A stretch of 64,000 nucleotides of DNA from Clostridia bacterium (GTDB lineage Bacteria; Bacillota; Clostridia; Christensenellales; Christensenellaceae), in the NCBI GenBank assembly GCA_014805015.1, contig JAAUYQ010000093.1, forward strand, positions 89,017 through 153,016. The letters run 5' to 3'. The notes beneath the pieces are model-generated. The model did not search any database. It worked only from the letters and a program-made list of their open reading frames with translations, and had not been told where the DNA came from. Below are positions 8,636-16,499 of this stretch, piece by piece. Position numbers and translations under genes: made by a program. Each line of letters starts with the position of its first letter. Positions within the stretch are counted from its first letter, which is position 1.

Positions 8636-9203
8636 GCGTTTCTTCCTTTCCGTCGTCCATCAGGGCTTCAATTGTACTGACCGTCTGATCCAGGTCGTCA
8701 TTGACGACCGTATGAGCGAAGTTCGGGGCCTGGGCCATCTCCTCGCGCGAGCGTGCCAGGCGTTCGCGCACCTGCTCTTCCGTCTCTGTACCGCGGCCGC
8801 GCAGTCTGCCGGCCAGAACCTCATCTGAGGGCGGCATCAGGAAGATGAGCTCAGCGTCCGGGTAGTTTTCCCTGATCTGCCGGGCCCCTTCCACATCAAT
8901 CTCGAGCAGGACGTCCTGTCCGGACTCCAGCCGGTCAAGAACCTGCTCCCGGGGCGTGCCGTAGTGATGGCCGAAAATGCCGGCTGTCTCCAGAAAGCCG
9001 CCTTCCTGCTGACGCCGCGCAAACTCTTCCTCTGACAGGAAGAAGTAATCACGTCCGTCCTGCTCACCTGGGCGGGGTTCGCGGGTTGTGCAGGAGATGG
9101 ACAGTGCAAACGGCCGCCGCCGGCGCAGCTCTGCCACCACCGTACCTTTACCGGCCCCCGAAGGTCCGGAAACAACATACAGTTTGCCCTTTTTCTCAGC
9201 CAT
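8613..9203 (-). CDS. gmk: Guanylate kinase
   Basis: It phosphorylates GMP to GDP. The protein starts MAEKKGKLYVVSGPSGAGKGT with the P-loop at residues 13-20, followed by the GMP-binding segment (SCTTREPRPGEQDGRDYFF). At 196 residues it has normal length. The ATG at 9203 is preceded by AGGAGGAACC, so it is preferred over a GTG at 9224. It sits between yicC and rpoZ in the same operon. Confidence 0.97.
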   Translation of the reverse strand: MAEKKGKLYVVSGPSGAGKGTVVAELRRRRPFALSISCTTREPRPGEQDGRDYFFLSEEEFARRQQEGGFLETAGIFGHHYGTPREQVLDRLESGQDVLLEIDVEGARQIRENYPDAELIFLMPPSDEVLAGRLRGRGTETEEQVRERLARSREEMAQAPNFAHTVVNDDLDQTVSTIEALMDDGKEETHAASGNH

Positions 9204-9223
9204 GGTTCCTCCTGACGCAGACA

Positions 9224-10096
9224 CTATTCCACGTTCTGAATCTGTTCACGGATCTTTTCAATCTCCGCCTTCGCCTCGATCACGGCCGCGGACATGGTGC
9301 TGTCCTGACATTTTGAGCCGATGGTGTTGAATTCTCGGTTCAGTTCCTGCACCACAAAATCCAGGTGTTTGCCGACAGGACCGCTCTGCGCCGCCCGCGT
9401 CCGGAACTGCGACAGATGCGAGCTGATCCGCACCAGTTCTTCGGTGATGTCGCAGCGGTCTGCAAACAGGGCAGTCTCCTGGGCCAGCCGGTCCGGGTCG
9501 GGAACCGGACCGTTCATCAGGATTCGCACCCGCCCTTCCAGACGCCGCCTGTAGGCGTCGATCACCTGCTCGGTCCGGCTGCGCAGCACGTGCGCCAGAT
9601 TCTCGAGCGCGCTGATGCGGCTGAGCATATCTTCCTCGAGGCCCCGGCCCTCTTCCCGCCGTGCCTGTATCAGCTCACTCAGCGCTTCGGCCGCAGCTTC
9701 CTCAAGCAGCCGGCCTATCTGCGCCTCCTGCTCCTCGCCCGGCTCTGTCACAATCATTTCCGGCACCATGAGCAGCGAGGCAGCGGAAAGATCCGCGGCC
9801 ACACCAAACTGTTCCCCCGCCTCTCTGGCTGCCTTGGCATACGCGGAAGCAAGAGCCCTGTTCAGCCGGGCACCGCTGCTCTCCGCCTCCATTTCAGCAT
9901 CCACAAAAATCTCCAGACGTCCGCGGGAGACGCTTTGGCCAATCTGGCGCCGCAGCGCAGCTTCATGCTGCAGCATGTACTGCGGCATGCGGATACTGAG
10001 GTCCAGATATCGGTGGTTGACTGCCCGGATCGTGACGCGGATCAGGCCGCCGCGGGCAGAAGCCTCACCTCTGCCGAAACCTGTCATACTGTTCAT
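9224..10096 (-). CDS. yicC: YicC/YloC-family endoribonuclease
   Basis: Members of this family are now known as endoribonucleases acting on RNA. The 290 residues begin with the diagnostic MNSMTGFGRGEA and end with the conserved C-terminal YicC-like region (VQELNREFNTIGSK, then an EIEKIREQIQNVE helix). It overlaps the preceding AIR-synthase-like gene as ATGA and precedes gmk, the usual yicC-gmk pairing in Firmicutes. Confidence 0.94.
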   Translation of the reverse strand: MNSMTGFGRGEASARGGLIRVTIRAVNHRYLDLSIRMPQYMLQHEAALRRQIGQSVSRGRLEIFVDAEMEAESSGARLNRALASAYAKAAREAGEQFGVAADLSAASLLMVPEMIVTEPGEEQEAQIGRLLEEAAAEALSELIQARREEGRGLEEDMLSRISALENLAHVLRSRTEQVIDAYRRRLEGRVRILMNGPVPDPDRLAQETALFADRCDITEELVRISSHLSQFRTRAAQSGPVGKHLDFVVQELNREFNTIGSKCQDSTMSAAVIEAKAEIEKIREQIQNVE

Positions 10097-11094
10097 GCCT
10101 GCAATGGCTCCCCGCCCTGGATCACGCGGTACAGCTCGTCCTGCGGCCGGAACACCAGCTCTTCGCCGTTCTGCGCGTCTTTCAGTCCTTTTTCCTCCGT
10201 GACATGTCCGATGACGGTGGCCGGAATACCCTGATCAGCCAGCGCACCGAGAATGTTCGTCTGCTCGGAAGCCGTAATCAGCATGCTGCCGCTTGAGATC
10301 AGCCGCAGCGGATCAATGCGGAAAAAGTCGCAGATCTTTCGCGTGACCGGCATAATGGGCACTTTGCCGGTATCAATTCTCATGCCCAGGCCGGCTGCCG
10401 CTCCCATCTCCCAGGCAGCGCCGATCAGGCCGCCCTCGGTGATGTCATGCATGGCGGAAACCTTGGGATCAGACGCCCCGGTGCGGCCTTCCGGCAGCAC
10501 ACTCAGACAGCCGCGCAGATACTCAATCTGCTCGCGGTCCGTCGCGTCCAGGATGCGCTCCAGCTCCCGGCTGCGATCATGTGCCAGGATCAGCGTACCT
10601 TCGATGCCGGCGTACTTCGACATGATGACCGCATCTCCGGGGCGCATGTCCGCCGTCGCGAGAAACCGGCCCGGCACAACCGGCCGCCCGATCATCGTCA
10701 GGGAGATCACCAGCCGTCGCACCGCCGTCGTGATTTCTGTATGTCCGCCAATAATTTCCACGCCGAGTTCCCGGCCAGCCTCATTGAGCTGCCGCGATAC
10801 TTCTTCGATCTGCTCCCGGCTGACGGCCGGCGGTACCAGGATCGTGGCGAGCGCAGCAAACGGAATCGCGCCGGCCGCCGCCACGTCATTGGCGTTGATG
10901 TGCATCGCAAGCAGTCCGGCGTTGGCATCCACGGCTGTGATCGGATCCGTCGTCAGGATCACCAGTCCGCCCGTATCCACAGCAGCACAGTCCTCCCCGA
11001 TGCCTGGTCCCTGCACCACCTCCGGGCTGCGGCTTCCAAGGCGGCTGAGGATCAGTGTGCGCAGGTCATCGTTTGTGAGCTTGCCCTGCTCCAT
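10093..11094 (-). CDS. AIR synthase-related (HypE/ThiL-like fold) protein
   Basis: This 333-residue protein has the two-domain ATP-binding fold of the AIR synthase superfamily (PurM, ThiL, SelD, HypE). The N-terminal metal- and nucleotide-binding motif GIGEDCAAVD and the segment LAMHINANDVAAAGA are visible, as is the C-terminal MHDITEGGLIGAAWEM motif. No hydrogenase or thiamine genes are nearby, so a role in either pathway is unsupported; similar stand-alone genes occur in many Clostridia with unknown substrate. It lies 3 nt after gatB and overlaps yicC by 4 nt. Confidence 0.85.
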   Translation of the reverse strand: MEQGKLTNDDLRTLILSRLGSRSPEVVQGPGIGEDCAAVDTGGLVILTTDPITAVDANAGLLAMHINANDVAAAGAIPFAALATILVPPAVSREQIEEVSRQLNEAGRELGVEIIGGHTEITTAVRRLVISLTMIGRPVVPGRFLATADMRPGDAVIMSKYAGIEGTLILAHDRSRELERILDATDREQIEYLRGCLSVLPEGRTGASDPKVSAMHDITEGGLIGAAWEMGAAAGLGMRIDTGKVPIMPVTRKICDFFRIDPLRLISSGSMLITASEQTNILGALADQGIPATVIGHVTEEKGLKDAQNGEELVFRPQDELYRVIQGGEPLQA

Positions 11095-11097
11095 AGA

Positions 11098-12519
11098 CTA
11101 CTCCAGTTCCTTCCTGACGAGCTCATTGACCGTCTGCGGGTTGGCCTTGCCCTTCATCGCCTTCATGACGCGGCCGACGAAAAAGGTCAGCGCTTTCTTA
11201 TTGCCGTTTCGGTAGTCCTCGGCAGGCTTGGGATTCTCGGCTACGAGCTGCCGCACCACGGCTTCAATGGCACCGGCATCGTCGACCTGCTCAAGGCCCT
11301 TCTCTTTTACAATCTGCTCCGGATCTCCGCCGCTGCGGAAGACCTCCTCGAACACCTGCTTGCCGACGCTGGAATTGATCTTGCCGTCAGCGACCAGTCT
11401 GAGTACGGACGCGAGCTGTTCGGGCCTTACCGGATTGTCTGCCGGTTCAAGTCCCGCATCTTTCAGCAGACGCGGCAGTTCCACCATCACATAATTGCTG
11501 ACCTGCTTGGCCGGTGCTCCGAGCGCCACTGTGTCCTCAAAGAACCGGGCTGTATCTTTTGAGGCTGTCAGCAGCCGGGCATCATACTCGGGCAGTCCTA
11601 GTTCCTCCGTGTAGCGCCGTCGCTTGGCAGCCGGCAGTTCCGGCAGGGAATCCCGGATCTGAGCGATCCGCTCATCGCTCAGATACACAGGGACCAGGTC
11701 AGGGTCCGGGAAGTAACGGTAGTCGTGGGCCTCTTCCTTGTCACGCATCGCGCTGGTAACGCCTTTGTCGTCATCCCAGCGCCGCGTTTCCTGGATGACC
11801 TCACCGCCATCCTCCAGGACCTCAATCTGACGCCGGCGTTCATACTCGATCGCCCGCGCCGCCGCACTGATACTGTTGATGTTCTTCAGTTCTGTGCGGG
11901 TACCGAGCTTATCCTGGCCTTCCGGCCGCACTGAGATGTTCACATCGCAGCGCATGGACCCCTCTTCCATCTTGCAGTCCGAGACGCCGATATACTCCAT
12001 GTTGCTGCGGAGGGTCTCCAGAAAGGCACGGACCTGGTCTGCATTTTCAAAGTCCGGTTCCGTGACGATCTCCATCAGGGGCACGCCGCCGCGATTGTAG
12101 TCCACAAAACTTTCCCCGGCCTCATGCACCAGCTTGCCGGCATCTTCCTCAATATGGATGCGCGTGATGCCGATCGTGTGCGGGCCGGCATCCGTGAAGA
12201 CTTCCACGCTGCCTTCGGCGCAGAGCGGATAGTCATACTGCGAGATCTGGTATGCCTTGGCAAGATCGGGATAGAAGTAGCCCTTGCGGTCAAGCTTCGA
12301 GTAGTTCGGAATCCGGCAGTTGAGGGCCAGGCCGGCCCGCACGCCGTATTCCACCGCTTTCTCATTCAGAACCGGCAGCGTGCCCGGCATCGACAGGCAT
12401 ACCGGACAGACATTCGTGTTGGGAGCATCTCCAAACTCGTTGCGGCAGCCGCAGAAAATCTTCGTCTCGGTATCCATTTCCACGTGGACCTCGAGACCAA
12501 TAACGGTTTCGTATTTCAC
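11098..12519 (-). CDS. gatB: Asp/Glu-tRNA amidotransferase subunit B
   Basis: This is the kinase and tRNA-binding subunit of GatCAB, which converts Glu-tRNA(Gln) and/or Asp-tRNA(Asn) to the amide forms. The 473 residues begin with ETVIGLEVHVEMDTETKIFC, carry zinc-type cysteines (CGC, CPVCLSMPGTLP) and DYNRGGVPLMEIVTEPD, and end in the YqeY-like tRNA-binding tail (VGRVMKAMKGKANPQTVNELV). It overlaps gatA by 4 nt (ATGA). Confidence 0.97.
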   Translation of the reverse strand: MKYETVIGLEVHVEMDTETKIFCGCRNEFGDAPNTNVCPVCLSMPGTLPVLNEKAVEYGVRAGLALNCRIPNYSKLDRKGYFYPDLAKAYQISQYDYPLCAEGSVEVFTDAGPHTIGITRIHIEEDAGKLVHEAGESFVDYNRGGVPLMEIVTEPDFENADQVRAFLETLRSNMEYIGVSDCKMEEGSMRCDVNISVRPEGQDKLGTRTELKNINSISAAARAIEYERRRQIEVLEDGGEVIQETRRWDDDKGVTSAMRDKEEAHDYRYFPDPDLVPVYLSDERIAQIRDSLPELPAAKRRRYTEELGLPEYDARLLTASKDTARFFEDTVALGAPAKQVSNYVMVELPRLLKDAGLEPADNPVRPEQLASVLRLVADGKINSSVGKQVFEEVFRSGGDPEQIVKEKGLEQVDDAGAIEAVVRQLVAENPKPAEDYRNGNKKALTFFVGRVMKAMKGKANPQTVNELVRKELE

Positions 12520-13991
12520 TGAGCCTCCTCCTTCCCGGTGCCCAGGGCAGGTCTGGCAGAAAACCCAAGCGCGCGCTCCAGATTCCAGGCTGCCCGCAGC
12601 AGTGTGTTTTCCGCAAAAGCATCGGAAATCAGCTGCACGGAAAGCGGCAGCCCGTCGTCTGTGACACCGCTCGGCAGCGTAAGTGCACAGTTGCCGGCAA
12701 TATTGACCGGCACGGTGAACAGATCGTTCACATACATCTCCAGCGGCGTCGCCTTCGCCCCGAGCCGGAAGGCCGGCGTCGGCGCTGCCGGGGAAAGCAG
12801 CACGTCGCAGTCGGCGAAGACCCTGGCAAAGTCCCGGCGGATCAGCGTTTTCACGCGGAGCGCCTTCAGATAGTAGGCGTCATAGTAACCGGCGCTGAGC
12901 ACGTAGTTGCCGAGCATGATGCGCCGCTTGACCTCGCTGCCAAAGCCTTCAGTGCGTGTGCGCTTGTACATGTCGCGGTATCCTTCGTAGTCGGACGCAC
13001 GGAAACCATAGCGGATGCCGTCATACCGGGACAGGTTGGAGGCTGCCTCTGCCGACGCGATGATATAGTAGGCCGAGAGCGCATAATCGAAGGTCGGCAG
13101 ACTCGTCTCCACAATCTGCGCACCCAGTTCCCGGAGAAGTCTGATGGCGTTCTCATAGGAAGCCATGACCTGCGGATCCACGTCCTGCGACAGGTACTCT
13201 TTCGGCAGGCCCACACGCAGGCCCTCGATGCCGTCCTTCATCCCCCGGCCGTAGTCCGGGTATTCCGTGATCGCGGACGTGGAATCGCGCGGATCGTGGC
13301 CCGCAATGACGCTCAGCACCTCAGCCGCATCCTCCACCGTCTTGGTCAGCGGCCCGATCTGATCAAGTGAGGAAGCAAACGCCATCAGGCCGTAGCGGGA
13401 AACGGTGCCGTAAGTCGGTTTGAGTCCCACAACTCCGCAGAAGGCGGCCGGCTGCCGTACAGATCCGCCGGTATCCGAACCCAGGGCAAAGATGCCTTCG
13501 TCCGCTGCAACCGCGGCAGCGCTGCCGCCGGAGCTGCCGCCGGAGACGCACTCCGGATTCCAGGGGTTCCGAGCGGTGCCGTAGTAGGATGTTTCGGTGG
13601 ATGAGCCCATGGCAAATTCATCCATGTTGGCCTTACCCACGATCACGGCGCCCTCAGCCTTCAGACGCTCCACCACGGTCGCATCGTACACCGGTGTGTA
13701 ATTGCTGAGCATCTTCGATGCAGCTGTCGAGAGCACACCGCGCGTGCAGATATTGTCTTTTATCACGACCGGAATGCCGAGCAGTCTCTTGTCCGAACCC
13801 TGCCGGCGCTGTTCATCTGCCCGGCGCGCCTCTTCGAGCGCCTGGTCGGCGCAGATGGTCACCAGGGCATTCAGCTGCCCTTCGGCGGCGGCTGCCTGGT
13901 CGAGACAGGCCTGCGTCAGCTCCACAGCAGATACTTCTCCCTCGGCAAGCGCCTGCTGCGCCTGTTTCAGGTTCATCGCGTTTGGCTTCAT
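12516..13991 (-). CDS. gatA: Asp/Glu-tRNA amidotransferase subunit A
   Basis: This amidase subunit releases ammonia from glutamine. Its 491 residues carry the amidase signature: catalytic Lys in IPVVIKDNI, the Ser-cisSer-Lys loop in VSGGSSGGSAAAVA and downstream GSDTGGSVRQPAAFCGVVG. The start at 13991 (MKPNAMNLKQAQQAL) has no ribosome site in the normal window. The nearest strong Shine-Dalgarno sequence, AAAGGAGG, lies 56 nt upstream with a hairpin between (see the separate entry). It is preceded by gatC and followed by gatB. Confidence 0.97.
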   Translation of the reverse strand: MKPNAMNLKQAQQALAEGEVSAVELTQACLDQAAAAEGQLNALVTICADQALEEARRADEQRRQGSDKRLLGIPVVIKDNICTRGVLSTAASKMLSNYTPVYDATVVERLKAEGAVIVGKANMDEFAMGSSTETSYYGTARNPWNPECVSGGSSGGSAAAVAADEGIFALGSDTGGSVRQPAAFCGVVGLKPTYGTVSRYGLMAFASSLDQIGPLTKTVEDAAEVLSVIAGHDPRDSTSAITEYPDYGRGMKDGIEGLRVGLPKEYLSQDVDPQVMASYENAIRLLRELGAQIVETSLPTFDYALSAYYIIASAEAASNLSRYDGIRYGFRASDYEGYRDMYKRTRTEGFGSEVKRRIMLGNYVLSAGYYDAYYLKALRVKTLIRRDFARVFADCDVLLSPAAPTPAFRLGAKATPLEMYVNDLFTVPVNIAGNCALTLPSGVTDDGLPLSVQLISDAFAENTLLRAAWNLERALGFSARPALGTGKEEAQ

Positions 13992-14055
13992 CCACTTGCG
14001 GCAAAGAGACGACCGCCTGAAGATGGCGGGGGAGGATCCTTGCCGCCCCTCCTTT
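13992..14055 (-). promoter_or_regulatory. gatA leader element: Shine-Dalgarno separated from AUG by a closed hairpin (copy 1)
   Basis: On the minus strand AAAGGAGG (14055-14048) is followed by one base, the arm GCGGCAA (14046-14040), a 35-nt interior with an inner CCGCC/GGCGG stem, the arm TTGCCGC (14004-13998), six bases and the ATG. Forming the outer 7-bp stem leaves 7 nt between GGAGG and AUG. A competing pairing, GGAGG with CCTCC twelve bases downstream, would bury the ribosome site and break the outer arm. A homologous copy stands before nif3. The family is not one I recognise. Confidence 0.7.
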
Positions 14056-14118
14056 GTCTATCCTGTCTGCGAGTCCGCTGCGGCTAAGCGCGGACGCCTC
14101 CCTGTGCGTGACGGCTGT
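14056..14118 (-). other. gatC-gatA spacer hairpin
   Basis: The rest of the 127-nt spacer holds a second potential hairpin, CGTCCGC...GCGGAC, on the minus strand, just after the gatC stop. There is no T tract, so it is not a terminator. No coding potential was seen. Confidence 0.4.
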
Positions 14119-14406
14119 CTATTCCACCACTTTCGGTACAGCGAAATAACCGTCTTCTTTCTCCGGCGCATTTTCAAGCATTTCTTTCTGCGTCCAGCGC
14201 GGTCCGTCCACATCGGCTCTGAGCACATTTTGCTGCTCCAGTATATAACTGGTCGGTTCCACCCCGTCCGTGTTGACCTCATTGAGTCGTTCCACGTGCG
14301 TGAGCACGGCATTCAGATCCTCCTGGATCGCTGCCTTGGCTTCATCATCAAAAAGAAGCATCGACAGCGAGGCCACGCGGTCCACGTCTTCGCGGGTAAC
14401 TTTCAT
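14119..14406 (-). CDS. gatC: Asp/Glu-tRNA amidotransferase subunit C
   Basis: This 95-residue subunit stabilises the GatA-GatB interface. The sequence starts MKVTREDVDRVASLSMLLFD and contains the conserved NAVLTHVERLNEVNTDGVEP segment and LRADV, all typical of GatC. It starts 93 nt after ligA and leads the gatC-gatA-gatB group. The nearest Shine-Dalgarno sequence (AAGGAGA) is about 30 nt upstream, with a GGCGG/CCGCC stem between. Confidence 0.95.
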   Translation of the reverse strand: MKVTREDVDRVASLSMLLFDDEAKAAIQEDLNAVLTHVERLNEVNTDGVEPTSYILEQQNVLRADVDGPRWTQKEMLENAPEKEDGYFAVPKVVE

Positions 14407-14442
14407 GCTGTTCTCGGCGGCTGCTTTTCCGCCTGTCTCCTT
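14407..14442 (-). promoter_or_regulatory. gatC start region with hairpin between ribosome site and AUG
   Basis: On the minus strand AAGGAGA (14442-14436) is followed by a 5-bp stem GGCGG/CCGCC (14433-14429 with 14420-14416, 8-nt loop) and nine bases before the ATG at 14406. Excising the stem gives about 12 nt spacing. It resembles the gatA and nif3 layout in principle but shares no sequence with it; the stem is short. Confidence 0.4.
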
Positions 14443-14498
14443 CCTTTGCGGACCTCACATGCAGCGGGCCCGCCTCCTCTTCCCCGAGCCGCTGACGA

Positions 14499-16490
14499 CT
14501 ATACTGCCGGCCCGTCTCCGCCCAAGGCACTGCCGGCCATCTCAAGCAGCTCTCTGCCGCTGATGACCGGAATGCCAAGCGTTTCCGCCTTGGCAAGCTT
14601 GCTTCCGGCTTTCTCTCCGGCCACCACATAGTCTGTACGTGCCGAGACCGCAGAGGCGACACGGCCCCCAGCCCGCTCGATCAGTGCCTGCGCTTCCCGG
14701 CGCGGCATTTCTTCCAGCGTCCCCGTCAGCACGATTGTCCTGCCGCTGAGCGGTCCCTTCTGTTCACTCAGCTCCTCAGGCAGCGGCTCCACACCGGCAG
14801 CCAGCAGCCGGTCGATGACATCTGCGTACTGTTTCCTGTCAAAAAAGGCGCGGATCGCCTCCGCTGTGGCCGGTCCGACATCCTCCACCTGCTCAAGTTC
14901 CTCTTTGGTCGCGCTGCACACCGCATCAAAGGTCTTGAAGTGCGAAGAGAGAGATCCGGCGGTGCGGAGCCCCACACCGGGAATGCCGAGCGCGTAGAGA
15001 AAATTCCGCAGAGGCCGTTTCTTGCTGCCCTCAATGGATTCCATCAGCTTGGCGGCCCGTTTCGGCCCAAACCGCTCCAGCTTGAGCAGGTCGTCCTCGC
15101 TGAGGGTATAAATGTCGGCAAGCTCCTGGATATCGAGGGCGTCGAAGACCTGCTCGAGCGTTTTTTCGCTGAGCCCGTCGATGTCCATCGCTTCCCGGGC
15201 AGCGTAGTGGTCCAGGCGGCCGATCAGCTGTGGACGGCAGGTGAGTGAATTGGGACAGAACAGGGTCGGCCCCTCCTCCACCACCGGAGTGCCGCAGGAA
15301 GGACAGACCTGCGGCGGCACGATATCCGTGAGCGGCCCTTCCTGCTCCGGTACCGGTCCGATGATTTCCGGAATGACGTCATTGGCCCGCCGAACGAAGA
15401 CGCGGCTCCCAAGCTTCACTTTTTTGCGCTCGATATCCCGGTAGTTATTCAGCGTCGCCCGCTTTACCGTGGCCCCGCCGACATCCACGGGCTCAAGCTC
15501 CGCGGTCGGCGTCAGACGCCCGCTCCGGCCCACTTCCCAGACAACGTCCTCAATGACCGTCGTCATCTCTTCGGCCGGAAACTTGTAGGCAATAGCCCAG
15601 CGGGGGTGCTTGTGCGTATAGCCCAGGATCTCCCGCGCGGCAAAATCTGCGATCTTGATAACCATACCGTCGATCGCAAAATCCAGCTGTCCGCGCGTCC
15701 GCTCCACTTCGTCGATGGCTTCCTTGATCGCCTCCATGCTGGTGAAGATCTTCTCATAGGGGCTGACCCGGAAACGGTTCTCGCGCAGAAAGTCGATCAT
15801 CTGCGTCTGGTCTTCGAGCACCTTGCCCTCTATGTAGCCGACATTATAAATGAAGGCCTCGAGCTGGCGGCTCGCTGTCACCTGCGGATCTGTGTTGCGC
15901 AGGGCACCGGCAGCGGCATTGCGGGCGTTCTTGAGCGGCTCTTTTGCCTTCGCGTTGTAGGCGCGCAGACGCGAGAGCAGCATGACCGCCTCGCCCTGCA
16001 CTTCCATGCGGCCCTCAAAGTCGATGCGGACCGGGATCGAGCGGATCGTCTTGATCTGGCGCAGGATCTCCTCTCCGACTTCCCCGTTGCCGCGGGAAGC
16101 AGCTCCGACAAGGAGGCCGTCCTCGTAGGTGAGATTGATTGTCAGTCCGTCGAACTTGTATTCCAGCGAATAGTGCGGCCGGGGAAATCCGGCGGCCTCA
16201 AGCGTGCGGTTCGTGCGCTCCTGCCAGCGGATCAGCTGCTCCATATTCTGCGCCTTGTCGAGGCTCCAGAGTGGCGCCAGGTGCCGGTGTTTCTCGAAGC
16301 CGTCGAGCAGCGCGTCTCCGATCCGCTGGGTCGGCGAGTCCGGCTCGGCCCAGCCCGCTTCCTGTTCGAGCGCAGCCAGCCGATCATAGAGACGGTCATA
16401 CTCAGCATCCGCCACCAGCGGCGCGTCCAGCACATAGTAGTGGTACGCGTAGTTGTTCAGCTCATCGATCAGACGCCGCATCTCGTTCAT
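14499..16490 (-). CDS. ligA: NAD-dependent DNA ligase LigA
   Basis: It seals nicks in replication and repair using NAD. The 663 residues show the NAD-binding domain Ia (YHYYVLDAPLVADAEYDRLYD), the adenylation motif KFDG in LEYKFDGLTINL, the OB fold, a zinc finger (CPSCG...CPNSLTC), helix-hairpin-helix repeats (ALGIPGVGLRTAGSL, DVGPATAEAIRAFF) and a C-terminal BRCT domain from about residue 585. It follows pcrA by 9 nt, the usual Gram-positive pcrA-ligA pair. Confidence 0.97.
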   Translation of the reverse strand: MNEMRRLIDELNNYAYHYYVLDAPLVADAEYDRLYDRLAALEQEAGWAEPDSPTQRIGDALLDGFEKHRHLAPLWSLDKAQNMEQLIRWQERTNRTLEAAGFPRPHYSLEYKFDGLTINLTYEDGLLVGAASRGNGEVGEEILRQIKTIRSIPVRIDFEGRMEVQGEAVMLLSRLRAYNAKAKEPLKNARNAAAGALRNTDPQVTASRQLEAFIYNVGYIEGKVLEDQTQMIDFLRENRFRVSPYEKIFTSMEAIKEAIDEVERTRGQLDFAIDGMVIKIADFAAREILGYTHKHPRWAIAYKFPAEEMTTVIEDVVWEVGRSGRLTPTAELEPVDVGGATVKRATLNNYRDIERKKVKLGSRVFVRRANDVIPEIIGPVPEQEGPLTDIVPPQVCPSCGTPVVEEGPTLFCPNSLTCRPQLIGRLDHYAAREAMDIDGLSEKTLEQVFDALDIQELADIYTLSEDDLLKLERFGPKRAAKLMESIEGSKKRPLRNFLYALGIPGVGLRTAGSLSSHFKTFDAVCSATKEELEQVEDVGPATAEAIRAFFDRKQYADVIDRLLAAGVEPLPEELSEQKGPLSGRTIVLTGTLEEMPRREAQALIERAGGRVASAVSARTDYVVAGEKAGSKLAKAETLGIPVISGRELLEMAGSALGGDGPAV

Positions 16491-16499
16491 GGGCGGCGG

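Noticed and set aside
10093..11094. Hydrogenase maturation HypE or thiamine-monophosphate kinase ThiL
   Set aside because: Only the shared fold motifs are visible, the HypE C-terminal Cys signature is absent and no pathway genes are nearby.
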